DNA of 64,000 nt from Parietaria judaica (lineage: Eukaryota > Streptophyta > Magnoliopsida > Rosales > Urticaceae), in NCBI GenBank assembly GCA_954871525.1, contig OX940864.1:12890001-12954000 (forward strand), given 5' to 3'. A program made the translations under genes and the position numbers. Under the pieces are notes generated by a model. That model made no database searches. It saw only the letters and a program-made list of their open reading frames with translations, and was not told the DNA's origin. Position 1 is the first letter of the stretch; every line of letters starts with the position of its first letter. Positions 14,113-25,800 of this stretch are shown piece by piece.

Positions 14113-14290
14113 CTAACTCCAATCATTTATATATATACATAGATACTTAACTTCTAACACCATGCTAAAGGAAAATGGTGATTTTTATAGAGTTGAAATG
14201 CCACAGACTTCGATATTCTAAGACACAAAAACATGATGCTTGAACAAGTGCAAATACATGTATACATAGCTACAGCCCCTGCCTTAACTA

Positions 14291-14328
<38 letters not shown>

Positions 14329-15706
14329 CTTATAAAGCTAACTCAACAATGCACAAAGAAAAACTTACACTTAATATTTCCTTAGTAATATAGTCTAGCA
14401 TAATATGTACATGATTTATCCAAAACATATAAATCGTAATAATGGTACTAGTATTGATGATATATATATATATATACATATATATAATCTACTGTGAATA
14501 TGTATATACTAGTCCATATACATTTAGCTATATATAAAACGTGACCTTGTTTCTAATTCTATAATGTGACTTAACTCTTAGTGATGCTTTATATATTATT
14601 TGACATGTGTACTTGAAGCCACTATAATTATTTAGGACCCCAAAAAATTAAGAAATAACCCAAATATCTATTCAAATTCATTAACCAAGAATCGTACTCC
14701 ATTTCTACATGAATGTATCTATATGGGTAAATACTATATACAATTGTGGACTTAATAAGAAACCCATTCTTAGAATGGTCTAACTTGATCATATGTCTCC
14801 TTGAACATGTAGCTACATAAATATCCTCATGCTTATACATATATAACTAGAATGTGTATGCAAACATATATAACTAGAATGTGTATGCAAACAGAAACCC
14901 TAAATATATAACTTTATTCCTAGAGTATAAATGCAAACAGAGGATAAAATAACAATATAATTTCTTCCTAACTTGAAGAATCAAAGGGTTATGCATTAAC
15001 CCACGTACTAACGGAAACACCACAATTTAAGGCACATACTCATTAGAAATTCTTCATCTAGCTTATAGAAAATTCATCAAATATCTTCATGTAGAAGTTA
15101 AGGTGATGAGATGTGGAGGAGACGAGCAGCTCAAAACGCAACTCCGGCGCTAGCTTCGATAGGCAGCATCACGCCTCCGAGCCTTGCAGATTGATTGAGA
15201 GTGACTTTGTTCAAGGAGGGAGGGGAAAAATAGCCTTCTTGGAATAGAGAGAAAGTGAGGAAAAAAGAGAGCGAGGCAGCAGAGAAATGGGGGAAGGAAG
15301 TAGGAGGATGACACCTCATCTATGACTCACCTAATCCAATAAAGAACGGTTTAGATAAATATTAAAAATTTCCTAATACCCTTCATATTTACAAAGGTGA
15401 ACAAAAATAACACTACATAATTAATTTGTTACCTTTTTGGTATGGTAATTAGTTGATTTGATAAATTATGAGTTTATGGTCACAATCTAATTATGTGAAG
15501 CAAAAGATGACCAAACACAAGTAATTAATTAATTTAATTTATGGTAAGTTTTGTCACATGCATATTAAAGCAAAGCAAATAATGCCATTTGTCCCAACGC
15601 CAGACACAGTCAGAGATGTGAGCCACGAACAACCCAACTTGTCTAATTTAATTATTCATGCAGTTTATTATTCAAAGAATCTTTGAAAATTGACAAATTT
15701 TGAAGT
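14113..15706. other. Spacer upstream of the MTP gene
   Basis: AT-rich and mostly non-coding, with (AT)n near 14297-14324 and 14460-14475 and a 25-base near-duplicate around 14840-14895. At 15090-15320 there is a more GC-balanced patch with a 62-codon minus-strand reading frame ending LGGVMLPIEASAGVAF. It could be a fragment of a small mitochondrial-type protein gene, but it has no partner exons I can find and is not called. Confidence 0.5.
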
Positions 15707-15823
15707 TTGTCTTTTCTTCTGCAGTGTTTTTATATATCTACGTTCTTCTTGGTTTCTGTATCTATATATATACACATACGAACGTGCAGCTTGAGGTCTT
15801 GTGAGCTTGCTTCTAGCGCATCA

Positions 15824-18800
15824 ATGGAAGCCCAAAGCTTGAAGACGCCATTGTTGAGCTACAATACAGATGATCATGACAAAAAGAGCAGTTATTGCTT
15901 GAGATCTCTGAAGGTCGATTTCTTCTCGAAATTGCCTGATAAGCTTCGATCTGGGGTTGACCCTGAAGCTCTTCTCAACCTTGACCTCACTAAAACCACT
16001 GGCTTGTTTGAAGGTATATATATGTATGTGATATATATATATATTTTTTTTAGTTTCGATGGCTTGTTAATAAAGGAAGTACTCCATATAGCTAACCCTA
16101 ACCTTTTATATTATGTATACAGTACACATGAGTCACTGTCAGTTATATATCCTTTTTTAGAAATCCGGAACCGGAATCGTATTCGCCGGAACCGGAATCA
16201 TATTCGCTTAGTTTCCTTAATAAATGCTACTTATTGTGAACGGTTGAATTGGAATCGGAATTTCTGGTTTCAGTTTTTTCAAAAAAACTAGAATATCCGT
16301 GTTAATCTCTAAAAAAAAACACGGCGCAAGTTAATTAAGCTGGACTGTTGAATCAAATCAATAATATCCATTTCCGGTTTTTCTAAAAGCCATAATATGG
16401 CCTTTCTATTAATTGCCTTTTTTTAATAACAACGAGATCCGATAGTCCAGATAAATTAGGCCGGGATTGAAAATTCCGGTTCTGTGTATTAAAATATATA
16501 TATGTATGTATGTATGTGTATTGTAGGTTGTGATTGGGTTTTGATTTTGTGATTAGGGGAGAGAGAATATTATGAAAAACAATTTGCAACATTGAGGTCA
16601 TTTGAGGAAGTTGACTCCATTCAGTCTTCGTCTCATGACACCATTACCGAAGAGCAAGACCTTCAAGAACAAGCTCAGCATGAGAGAGCCATGAACATTT
16701 CCAATTGGGCTAACATCTTTCTCCTTGCTTTCAAGGTTTTTTCTTACTATATATATATATGTATGTATGTATGTATGCACTACAAATTTTTTTTGGAAAT
16801 GACGTTTCTAAACCGCATTCGGAAATAAGGTTCTAAAACTGCCTGCGGACCGGATCCGGGGTATCCAGAACCCGGATTATTGATACTCAACCTGCCGGTT
16901 TTTTAAAATATTATGTATGTATATATATGCAGATTTATGCAACGATAAAGAGTGGATCGATAGCGATTGCTGCGTCGACGCTGGATTCTCTGTTGGATCT
17001 TATGGCTGGTGGGATCCTGTGGTTCACTCACTTGTCAATGAAAAACATAAACATATATAAGTACCCGATCGGAAAGCTCCGTGTTCAACCCGTCGGCATT
17101 ATCATCTTCGCGGCCGTGATGGCGACTCTCGGTACAGTTTGTCCGATTAGTTTTACGGTTATGGGCGATTCTGGCCTCTCGGTTAAGAAGGGTGTACCAT
17201 TCCCGTACTACCCCTCTTAGCCGATGGGTCAAAGCGCTATGCACTAATAGTAAGTCAAGTAAATGACGTAATTGTAATTTAAAGAGAAATTAACGACGTA
17301 AGTACTTAAGTTATTGTCTTGATAATTATTTCTTGTAGAGCTCAAAATAGCTCCTCAGGGGTTTGTAATTCGCAGGTTTCCAAGTGTTGATCCAGGCCGT
17401 ACAGCAACTGATCAAAGACGAGCCGTCCGATAAGATGACTTCGGACCAACTTTTCTGGCTGTTTCTGATCATGTTATCAGCGACGGGAATCAAATTCGTG
17501 CTTTGGTTGTATTGTAGAAGCTCGGTCAACAAGATCGTCCGCGCCTACGCAAAGGTCCATCGCAAAAACAAACAAACAAACAAAATTAATCTTCTGAAGT
17601 GTTTTGACTTTTTGTGATTTCGCTACGATAAACGAGCTTTTACCGGCGCTTACATGAATTTTACCGGCAATTAACTCACCTTTTGCCGGCTGTATATGTC
17701 GGCGCTCTTCACAAATTGACAATTTTATGTTTGTGAAAGAAGAAAAAAAAGTTATAAAGTGTTTGACTTTTCATGATCTTACATTATTACTACTAGAGGC
17801 GAACTTTTTATTCCGGCTTATTTTTTACGCCGGTAGAACTGTATAAACCAGCGCTTCACGAATCGACTTTTATGTGCAAAAAAAAAAATATTCTTGTGAA
17901 GTGTTTGACTTTTGTGTTATGTGAGTGCAGGATCATTACTTCGATGTGGTGACAAACGTGGTGGGGTTGGTGGCGGCGGTTCTCGGCGACACGTTCTATT
18001 GGTGGATCGATCCCATCGGCGCCATTGTTCTCGCGCTCTATACCATTTTCAACTGGTCCGGAACTGTGCTTGAAAATGCGGGTAAAAATGAGAAAAGAAA
18101 ATACCCTAAACTAACTACCTTATGAATTAATCAGAACACAAATTTTAATGTAAATCAAATTATGGTTTTTTATTAATCAAAGTTAATTTTGAGTAATTGA
18201 CATATGAGCAATGCTTTAATTTCCTCTGCTTTTAGTGTCGTTGGTGGGCCAATCGGCCCCGCCGGAAGTCCTGCAGAAGCTGACGTACCTCGTGCTGCGC
18301 CACCACCCGCTCATCAGACGCGTTGACACCGTGCGCGCATACACGTTTGGCGTCCTATACTTCGTGGAGGTAATAACTTCACTCACTTTGTGTCTTTGCA
18401 ACTATTCTGTTTTTGGGTGAAAATGTTGTCTCGGGGTCGGTTTTTTGCTCATGCACCGAGACTGGACCGAGGCCAAAAGGCCCAGATGGTGCCAAACCCT
18501 CGGTTTTAGTTTAATTTATTTAATTTAGTTTAAGGCTTTCAAGGTTTTATTTTGGCTATGTTTTATGTATAATTTATAGTTTGGAGTAACTTAATTATTT
18601 AATTTGAAAATATTTTTTGTCAATTGACAATTATTTATTGAAATGCTGCGCTGGCCCAGTATCGGCCCGACCGGGCCAAATGTTTAGTTTCTAAAACTCG
18701 GCCCGGTTTCGTAAGCTAGAAAACCCAAACCGGCCTAAAAACACACCCAAAAAAAAGGTCCAATACTTGGTCCCGGTTTCAGTCCTATCAACCAATGACA

Positions 18801-18999
18801 TTTTTTGTAAAAATATCAGGTAGATATTGAGTTACCGGAAGACCTGCCGCTGAAGGAAGCGCACGCGATCGGGGAGTCGCTGCAGATAAAGATCGAAGAG
18901 CTGAGTGAGGTCGAGAGGGCTTTTGTTCATCTCGACTTCGAGTGCGATCACAAGCCTGAGCATTCTGTTCTTTTCAGACTCCCTAATTCTCACCCTTGA
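15824..18999 (+). CDS. Metal tolerance protein (Mn-CDF, MTP9/10/11 group)
   Basis: Cation diffusion facilitator of the plant manganese group, which moves Mn2+ out of the cytosol by proton antiport at endomembranes or the plasma membrane (family knowledge). Seven exons: 15824-16013, 16557-16735, 16933-17131, 17376-17554, 17931-18081, 18236-18369 and 18820-18999, all with GT-AG borders, giving 403 residues. The Mn-type signature DSLLD is at residues 141-145 and the second metal motif DHYFD at 250-254. The [16 protein letters not shown] stretch before the membrane domain and the C-terminal [18 protein letters not shown] domain match MTP9/10 better than MTP11. Start chosen at the MEAQS methionine; the frame is open further upstream but has only a TTG start and lies in leader sequence. 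Introns carry CCGG-rich repeat debris. Confidence 0.93.
18421..18790. repeat. CCGG-rich dispersed repeat in MTP intron 6
   Basis: The last MTP intron is filled with phrases such as 'cggtcggttt', 'cggcccgaccgggcc' and 'ggtcccggtttcagtcc'. Similar vocabulary recurs in MTP introns (16150-16275, 16830-16900), the GCP3 intron (50620-50775), 51280-51340, 51620-51850 and 52230-52330. It seems to be a dispersed non-autonomous element family with degenerate ends. Confidence 0.5.
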
Positions 19000-20797
19000 T
19001 GAACTAATCTATCTTTCTTATCATGTCATGTCAAAAAAAAAATGTAGATTTGGGTGTTTTTGCACATAGTTTGTAATGGGAAGGACGTGTTTCTGCTTAT
19101 TAGTAAAAAATAATGTCGTGTACGTGTTGAGGAATTATTAGTTATAAACTACAAAATGATTTACACTTTGTGACATATTGTACGGTAGAACTTGAAAACG
19201 ACATTATGTCTTACTATTACTAAACATTATGTACATATACTCATATATATACAGTCGAAATATTGAAAAAAGGTATCATTTTAGTCTAAAAATGTATGTC
19301 GCTTTGTGGAACTTCTTAGTACGCTTTTAGAAGTGTAAGTGTAGAAGTGTCAAGTGGGTAAGACACGGGACGGGTTTAATTGGGCTACAGGGTGTACTCT
19401 GTTTCGAATGGAGTAGGCATGGCCGGTCCTTAGAAACATAACCCAACACGACTCTATAGACTACAATGTAGAGTCGGGCCTAGCATGGCCTATACAAAAT
19501 AAGACGTGGCTGGCCAAACTCTTTTTTTTTTAAGAGAGTGCTTGTGGTTTGTAAAAAAAAAAATCGCAAATTATTTATGGTTACGTATAAGCTTAAACAC
19601 GGATTTCATGTTATTTAAGCTTTATATTTCAAACAAAAAAAAACGATGTCGTTTCTTTGTTAACCTCGTAATATGGTCACTCTACGACAAAAACGACATA
19701 CAATTTACATTTAAAATTTCTTGTATAAAACCTCGTTCTCGGTTGTTGAAGAATTCTTGTCGTAATTTATAATAAATCTGTACTATTTCAGTACTTATTT
19801 TATCATTGCTTCTAAGTTCTAACTCGTCAAAGTTTGATGTCGTTTTTACTCATGACTTAAATGACATACAAAAATGTATGACTTCGAAAGTGTCAAATTA
19901 ACTGCCAACCGTTTTTACTCTTTTCTATGTGGTGTTATAGTTATATCCAGGGGTTAAATTGGGCTCGAAAATTGGTATTTTGAAGTATTTTCATGTAAGT
20001 AAAAAACCGGACCAGACTAGAATTGTCAAAAGCGGTATTTTTTGGTGGGCATATTATAGGAGAAAGGCGTCACGTATGCGTATACAGGGGATATAGGTTT
20101 AAACTTTTAAACCTAAAAAATTAGGCTAGAATTAAAAACTTATAAGAGAAAAAACAAATCTATTTTGTAGAAACCGGTTACGCTCTCGGCTCTAAAAATT
20201 GAGCTGCTATGGCCTTACGGATATTTTACTACTTAAAAAGCAATTTTTAAATAAGTGTCGGAACCGCTAAAAATTCAGCCTCGGTTTTCTTTTACTGTCG
20301 TTTATAATGTTGTACCATTTTATAAAACGACATCATTTTTTATAAAACGACATACAATAGAGCAACTGTCCAAAAGCTTTGTTCTCTCTATATATATATA
20401 TCGAAAGAAGCGTATATTTCCAGGATTAGCTCGCTCTCTCCAACCTTTAATGGTATGCAAATATATATATATATATATATATATGCTTTGTCGCTTTCTA
20501 ATGATGTATATGTATGTATATATACTCACATCACAACAATATATACACAGAAGTATATCTGTATGAATAGTAGCATGTACTAATCTGTCTGCATGGAACA
20601 TGTTTGACGAAATGTTTCTTATATGTATGTATATATATTTGTATGTATCAACAAGCAGAGAACATGTTCGATGAAAGAACTTTTTCATGGCTTATATATA
20701 TATATATGTGTATGTACTCAAGCAGCTTCTTTTTCCCTATCAATGTGAATGCAGGAACATATTGAATGATTTTTCAATTCCGAGCTCATTGCGAACC
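19000..20797. other. Spacer between MTP and the plastid-protein gene
   Basis: No gene supported. The word 'aaacgacat' or its complement recurs many times between 19190 and 20360, suggesting a decayed repetitive element. An (AT)n run lies at about 20459-20483. The last 100-200 bases probably contain the promoter and leader of the next gene. Confidence 0.5.
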
Positions 20798-22117
20798 ATG
20801 AATTCTCTCTCCGTCTTCAATCCGTCGTCCTTCCACCAGTTGCTACCCCATCGCCAAACGAAACCCGGGAATGTTCGGATCGGCCGTCACCGGTTTCGAA
20901 ATCCTCAACCCGGTTTGCCGCTTTCTTTAGCTTATCCTTACATGCCAAACAAGTCTCTGCACATTCGCTGCACGTCTCTCGATGAAACTACGTCGCCAAA
21001 TGAAGGCCAAATCCCGCTAGTTGACTTGGAGGAGCTTTTCGAGAAAGATTGGTCGTTCCTCGATTCAGAGGACATCGTCGCCGACGAAAACTATACCCGA
21101 AATATCGAAAAAATCATCGCCTCGGGAGAGATCAAAGAAACTTCGAGAGTGTTGGTTTCGGCCCCGTCCGAAAATTTTGTGGACCGGCTGGTCGAAACGT
21201 CGCCGTGCAAGCTATTGGTCGTGGCTCACGATTCGCTTTTTGTGTTGGCCGGGATCAAAGAGAGGCACGACAATGTAAAGTGTTGGCAAGGAGAGCTGAT
21301 TTACGTTCCCGACAAGTGGGCCCCGTTGGATGTCACCTTCCTCTACTTTCTTCCCGGTTTGCCCTTCGGCCTCGACCAAGTTTTTGAAACTCTTGCGAAG
21401 AGTTGTTTGCCGGGTAACTTTCTTCTCAAAACTTGGAAATATTATTTTTCTTCAAAAGATAAGTACATTGTTCATATGCACTAAACCAGATCTTTTAAAC
21501 ATGTATATTTGGAGATTTTTTGTGTGCTTCTATGTTGTTATTGGCATCCATGTCCATGAACTTTGTATATTGGTGCACTTTGCCCCTGAATTTAAATTTT
21601 TTACTCCAATGCCCCCCTGAACTTTCAAAAAGTAACAGAAAAGGTCTACTCCTGCGCAAAGCACGAATTAATCAAGAGTATTCTTGTCAATAATTTACTG
21701 TACGAGATCAATACACTAGATTACGAGCCTTGTCGTGAAGAAATTGAGAAGATCAAAGAAAAGTTACTATGGAAGTCCCATAAAATTGTAGAGAATATAA
21801 TAAAATTGATGAAAGTTTAGAGGGCATCTCCGCGAAAAAACTATTATCCAAGTGGGCAAAGTGCAGTATTGAGAAAAATTGAGGTGTTAAATTGACAAAA
21901 AGAAAGGGGTGATGAAGGTTCAAGAGTGGTGATAAGCCATCCCCAAGGAAGAGAAGGTGTGGAACAGCAGAGGAAGGATTATCCAGATGTGGTGGTAGGT
22001 GACTTGCCTGACAAGTTATCTCTGGAGCAAGTTGCAAAACATCATTCTTTTGACCTAATCCACTTGGTGGATGACCCCGCTTTCTATCTTGCTCTTCTAA
22101 ACTATGCCACTCGCTAA
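20798..22117 (+). CDS. Plastid-type conserved protein, methyltransferase-like
   Basis: Two exons, 20798-21413 and 21918-22117 (GT-AG, phase 1), give 271 residues. The first 60 residues are rich in Ser, Arg and Pro and nearly free of acidic residues, as in a chloroplast transit peptide. The rest reads like a degenerate class I SAM-methyltransferase fold: a beta strand RVLVSAPS, a strand-turn KLLVVAHDSLFVLAGIKER, then NVKCWQGELIYVP, DVTFLYFLPGLPFG and the late strand SRVVISHPQGRE. The glycine-rich SAM-binding loop (GxGxG) is absent at the expected place, so enzymatic activity is doubtful. The start is the first methionine that leads into a transit-like sequence; the frame is open upstream but low-complexity. 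The acceptor after 'gatgaag' is the only one keeping the frame. No characterised homologue comes to mind. Confidence 0.8.
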
Positions 22118-22808
22118 TTTATTCTTATTGGGTTTATGCATTATCATTATTATATGTAATAATGTAACTTCACATTTTCTTTAATCAAGTATCACTTCTT
22201 CTTCCGTGTATATATATATATATATCTATGAAATCTCAGAGAATGTTTTTCTACGTAAGTCATGGGAAAATCAAATGTTCTCTTGAACTATGTGACTCTG
22301 TGTGTTGGTGTATTTGTCATCTGTCTGTACTTCTAAAAACTAACACATTTACCCCGCATTTGCTAAAAACAAAAATCCTAAGTAGACTTGTTGATCTGTG
22401 GACAATAATCCGAATAATGCACAAAATTAGTTGGTTTTTTATTTTTCCAGTTCACATGTGAAAATTCAAACATGTCCAAATAAGAATAAATAAATAAAGA
22501 ATCGTGATTTCTTACTTGTAAAAAGCTTCATCAAATAATAATAATGATTAAAAAAATAAAAAATAAAGTTGCAACACTATAGCACTCTCCAAATATATAT
22601 TTTTTTTTCTCTCTAACAAATGGGGCACATTTGACAACCATGAAAAATATGAAATAAACCTCAAATTTGGGTTTCTTTTCTTTTCTTTTCCCACTAAAGG
22701 AAGCCTTATTGTGTATTATCACCAAATAACTCAAACTTCCACAACAAATAAGAAGAATAAAGGGACTGAACTTCCACAAACAGCCTCACACCTTCTCACA
22801 CCTATATA
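22118..22808. other. Convergent intergenic spacer
   Basis: AT-rich sequence between two genes that point at each other. It must hold both 3' untranslated regions. There is an (AT)n run near 22209-22225 and T-rich tracts; nothing else is recognised. Confidence 0.6.
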
Positions 22809-25800
22809 TCAGAAAAACGAAAACCGCAACCCGTTACTCGCCGCAAACAGATTGTACGCCTCGCCCGGCATCTCTTTCTGATCACTTTCCGTCGAACACA
22901 ACGACGAGAAACCCCCGACCATCTCGTCCTTGGGCTGGCCAGTCGGGAAGGGACCTCCGTAATTGAACAACGAGAAACCAGTGTCGCGCTCGTCTTTGCA
23001 GTTTTTGCCGGGATCGTCACTTTGAAAGTTGTCTCCAATCCGATCCGTGCTAAACTTTGAAGCTCGGGTTTTTTCATCGGGAGTTACTGCGTTGGACTTG
23101 GCGATCGGTTGGTAGAACGGCAGTGGGCCCGGTGCGTACATAGGGCTAGCTAGATGCTGCATTGGGTACATACCATACCCGAGAGGAGAAGCATACATGT
23201 AGTTGTTTGGGTGCGAAAATGGTAACAACCCATTGTTTGGAGGGTTGTGCCACGAGACCGGATTTTGGTGATAGAAGCCCAATGTCGGCGGGGTTTGGAA
23301 AACGGGGAAGGGGACGTTTTGGCTATGAAGAGGAGGAATCGTGCTTTGGTGCTGGGGAGCTATGTTAACAGAAGAGAAACCCTTTTCGGATGCACGGGGA
23401 ACGTTCATCGGCGGAGCCATGGTCGCGCTCGGGTTTTTCTGGGCCGTAATCCTTTGGGGATGAGACATGTTTTGAGCCAAGTCTGACATTCCTTTTCCTT
23501 CGGATTGGAGGCTGGAATCTTCTGAATCCGAGCTTGATGAGGAATCATGTGTCCCGGTATTTGAAGACCCTTCCTCGCTTAGGCACGACGAGCAGTTATC
23601 CGATGAGCTTAGGCTCACCACAGGATCTGATGAAGAGTTCCTCAAGTCCGTTGGATGATCACTTCCTTCTTTTGAGTTGCAAGTGTCTTTTTCATCCGTA
23701 GAGTTTGTGGAGGTTTTGGAATCGGTGTCGTCGTCGTCAATTTTATATGAACCGATGCGGATTTTATCCGAGAGAGCAGGAGATGGTTTGGTGAGGGCGC
23801 CGTTACATTCTGCTATGTTGACCTTTGAAGCTGAATTCTTCTGTGTATCCAAAGGTTCCCACACTTTCTTGGGTTGAAGATCTCTGGCAGAGGGATTCCC
23901 GGAGGCGTATTTGACTTTCGGCCTCGCGGAGACGTCACGAAATTGATAGAACTGCTTTGAAATATCTAACACGGACTCCAACTTGGAAGCGGATTTTGTC
24001 TCTCGGATTATTTTGGCTGAAGAATTTTGAGGCTCAACTTTTGCACGGTATTCCGTGGTCTGGTTACAGCTGCAAGAATGGAAGTCGTACCGGTCGTTGA
24101 CTCTGCCATTGTTGGAGCAGTGAAGCTTATTCCCAAACTTTGAGCCACAACGAGTGTTTGACTTTGTACCGTTGACTTTTGATTGCCTGGTTGGTGAGTT
24201 GACCGTCTTCAGGGTCTCGGTATCATCACCGGATCTCTGCTGATCTCTCTTATACCTTTCAGACAACTTAGTAAAATCATCTATCGGGGTATCGGTCTTC
24301 GGTTTCCGACGAGAGTAATGAGTCATAAAAAATTTACCGCCCCTCGTATCTTCGTCCCCTTCGCGATAGTCATTTCTAGAGTACTGTGATTCGGGTTTGG
24401 TCAATCCGTTTGAAAGCTTGTCGTCTAAGGTATCGGGAGATCCGGCCCCACACAGAACTTCATCGGGAACGGAATTATCCGGCTTCTCATCAGAAACTAC
24501 CGATGATTCCGAGCTTTTATCCTTATCCTTTTCTTTTCCTTTCAACCTCTCCTTTCTCCGAAGCTTCTTCTCTCTTTCCTTTGTTCGTCTTCTCTCCCTC
24601 CGTTCTTCTTCTTCACGTTTTTCCTTCTCTTCCTCCTCAAGAAGTTTCGTCTGTTAAAAAAACTTGTTAGAACTGAAGCCTTTTTTCATACCGAGCATAT
24701 ATTTATGCATAAGTTCGTAGGATTCCCGGACCTGCTTCTCTAACGTAATAATCTCTTTGCATGCAACATGAACTCGTTCTTCCAAAAGCTTTAGTGCAAG
24801 ACAGACAAAGATGCTATGTGCGTTTTGGCGGGCTGTTCCTTCTCGAAACGCCTTTTCGACCTAAAAATAAATAGATTAAAAAAAGATGAAGAATCAGCTT
24901 TGAAGTTTCAATCAACGGGAGAATCACGATTTCTCTCAACACGCGGACTAGTCGACTGTAATATATATATATATATATATATATAAATGAAATACTCAAC
25001 GTGCCTGCTCCTTAAAAATAACTGTTGCAGCATCGAGAAGAAATTCTCGAGCAAGTTCGGGACTCTTTGCATGCTTTTGGGGACGGGAACACTCTCCATC
25101 AAGGTCGTTTCCATCTTTGTCCATGGAATCATCATCCTAATATACAAATATAAGTTTTATATCTCCAAAAGCTAATTATGCAGCTTTACGTTTGTTAAAT
25201 AAATGACGAATATAACGCATTATCATGCCAAATAATGAAACAATAATAATATAGACTATTTTGTTGAGTAGTATTAATTTATGTATACAATTTAAAACGT
25301 TGAAAAGAAAAATATCGCAATTAGATATATAATGTAAGTTTTTAAATGATAATTATTTCAAATTTATAAATATGTATAGTTAAAATATTTAATTAAAAGA
25401 ATATATGTTCAAAATAATGTAATTAAGGGGGCAAATACGCCTCAGTCGTTCAGGAGGGTGCGGATGCCGATTTTAAAAACAAAAACAGTAAAAAAATAAT
25501 TACCTGTAATATATAATATATGATATTAAACAGGATTGGGGACATGTGTCAAAAAGTAAAATTTAAGGGGTTAAAAAAGCTGCATAAAAAAATTGAGAGC
25601 ATTATGTAAATTGAGCTTACCTCTTCTTCTTCTGCCTCTTCAGCGTGTTCGAAAAACCTTCTGATGCTTACACCTCTCGTAATTGTGACAAACCCGTCAC
25701 CGACCACAAGCCGCCCATGCACGCACTGTCCACCTTTCGATGCGTGAGCTTTCACAGAGAGCTCAGTGCAGCGACCGTCCAGTTTCCAAGCTCTCAAGGT

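Noticed and set aside
15131..15319. Minus-strand 62-codon frame ending GGVMLPIEASAGVAF
   Set aside because: It vaguely recalls small mitochondrial proteins, but no second exon or supporting motif was found.
15707..15823. Upstream extension of the MTP protein by 39 residues
   Set aside because: The extension starts at TTG, is rich in hydrophobic and Tyr/Ile codons from AT repeats, and is followed by the methionine where the family begins.
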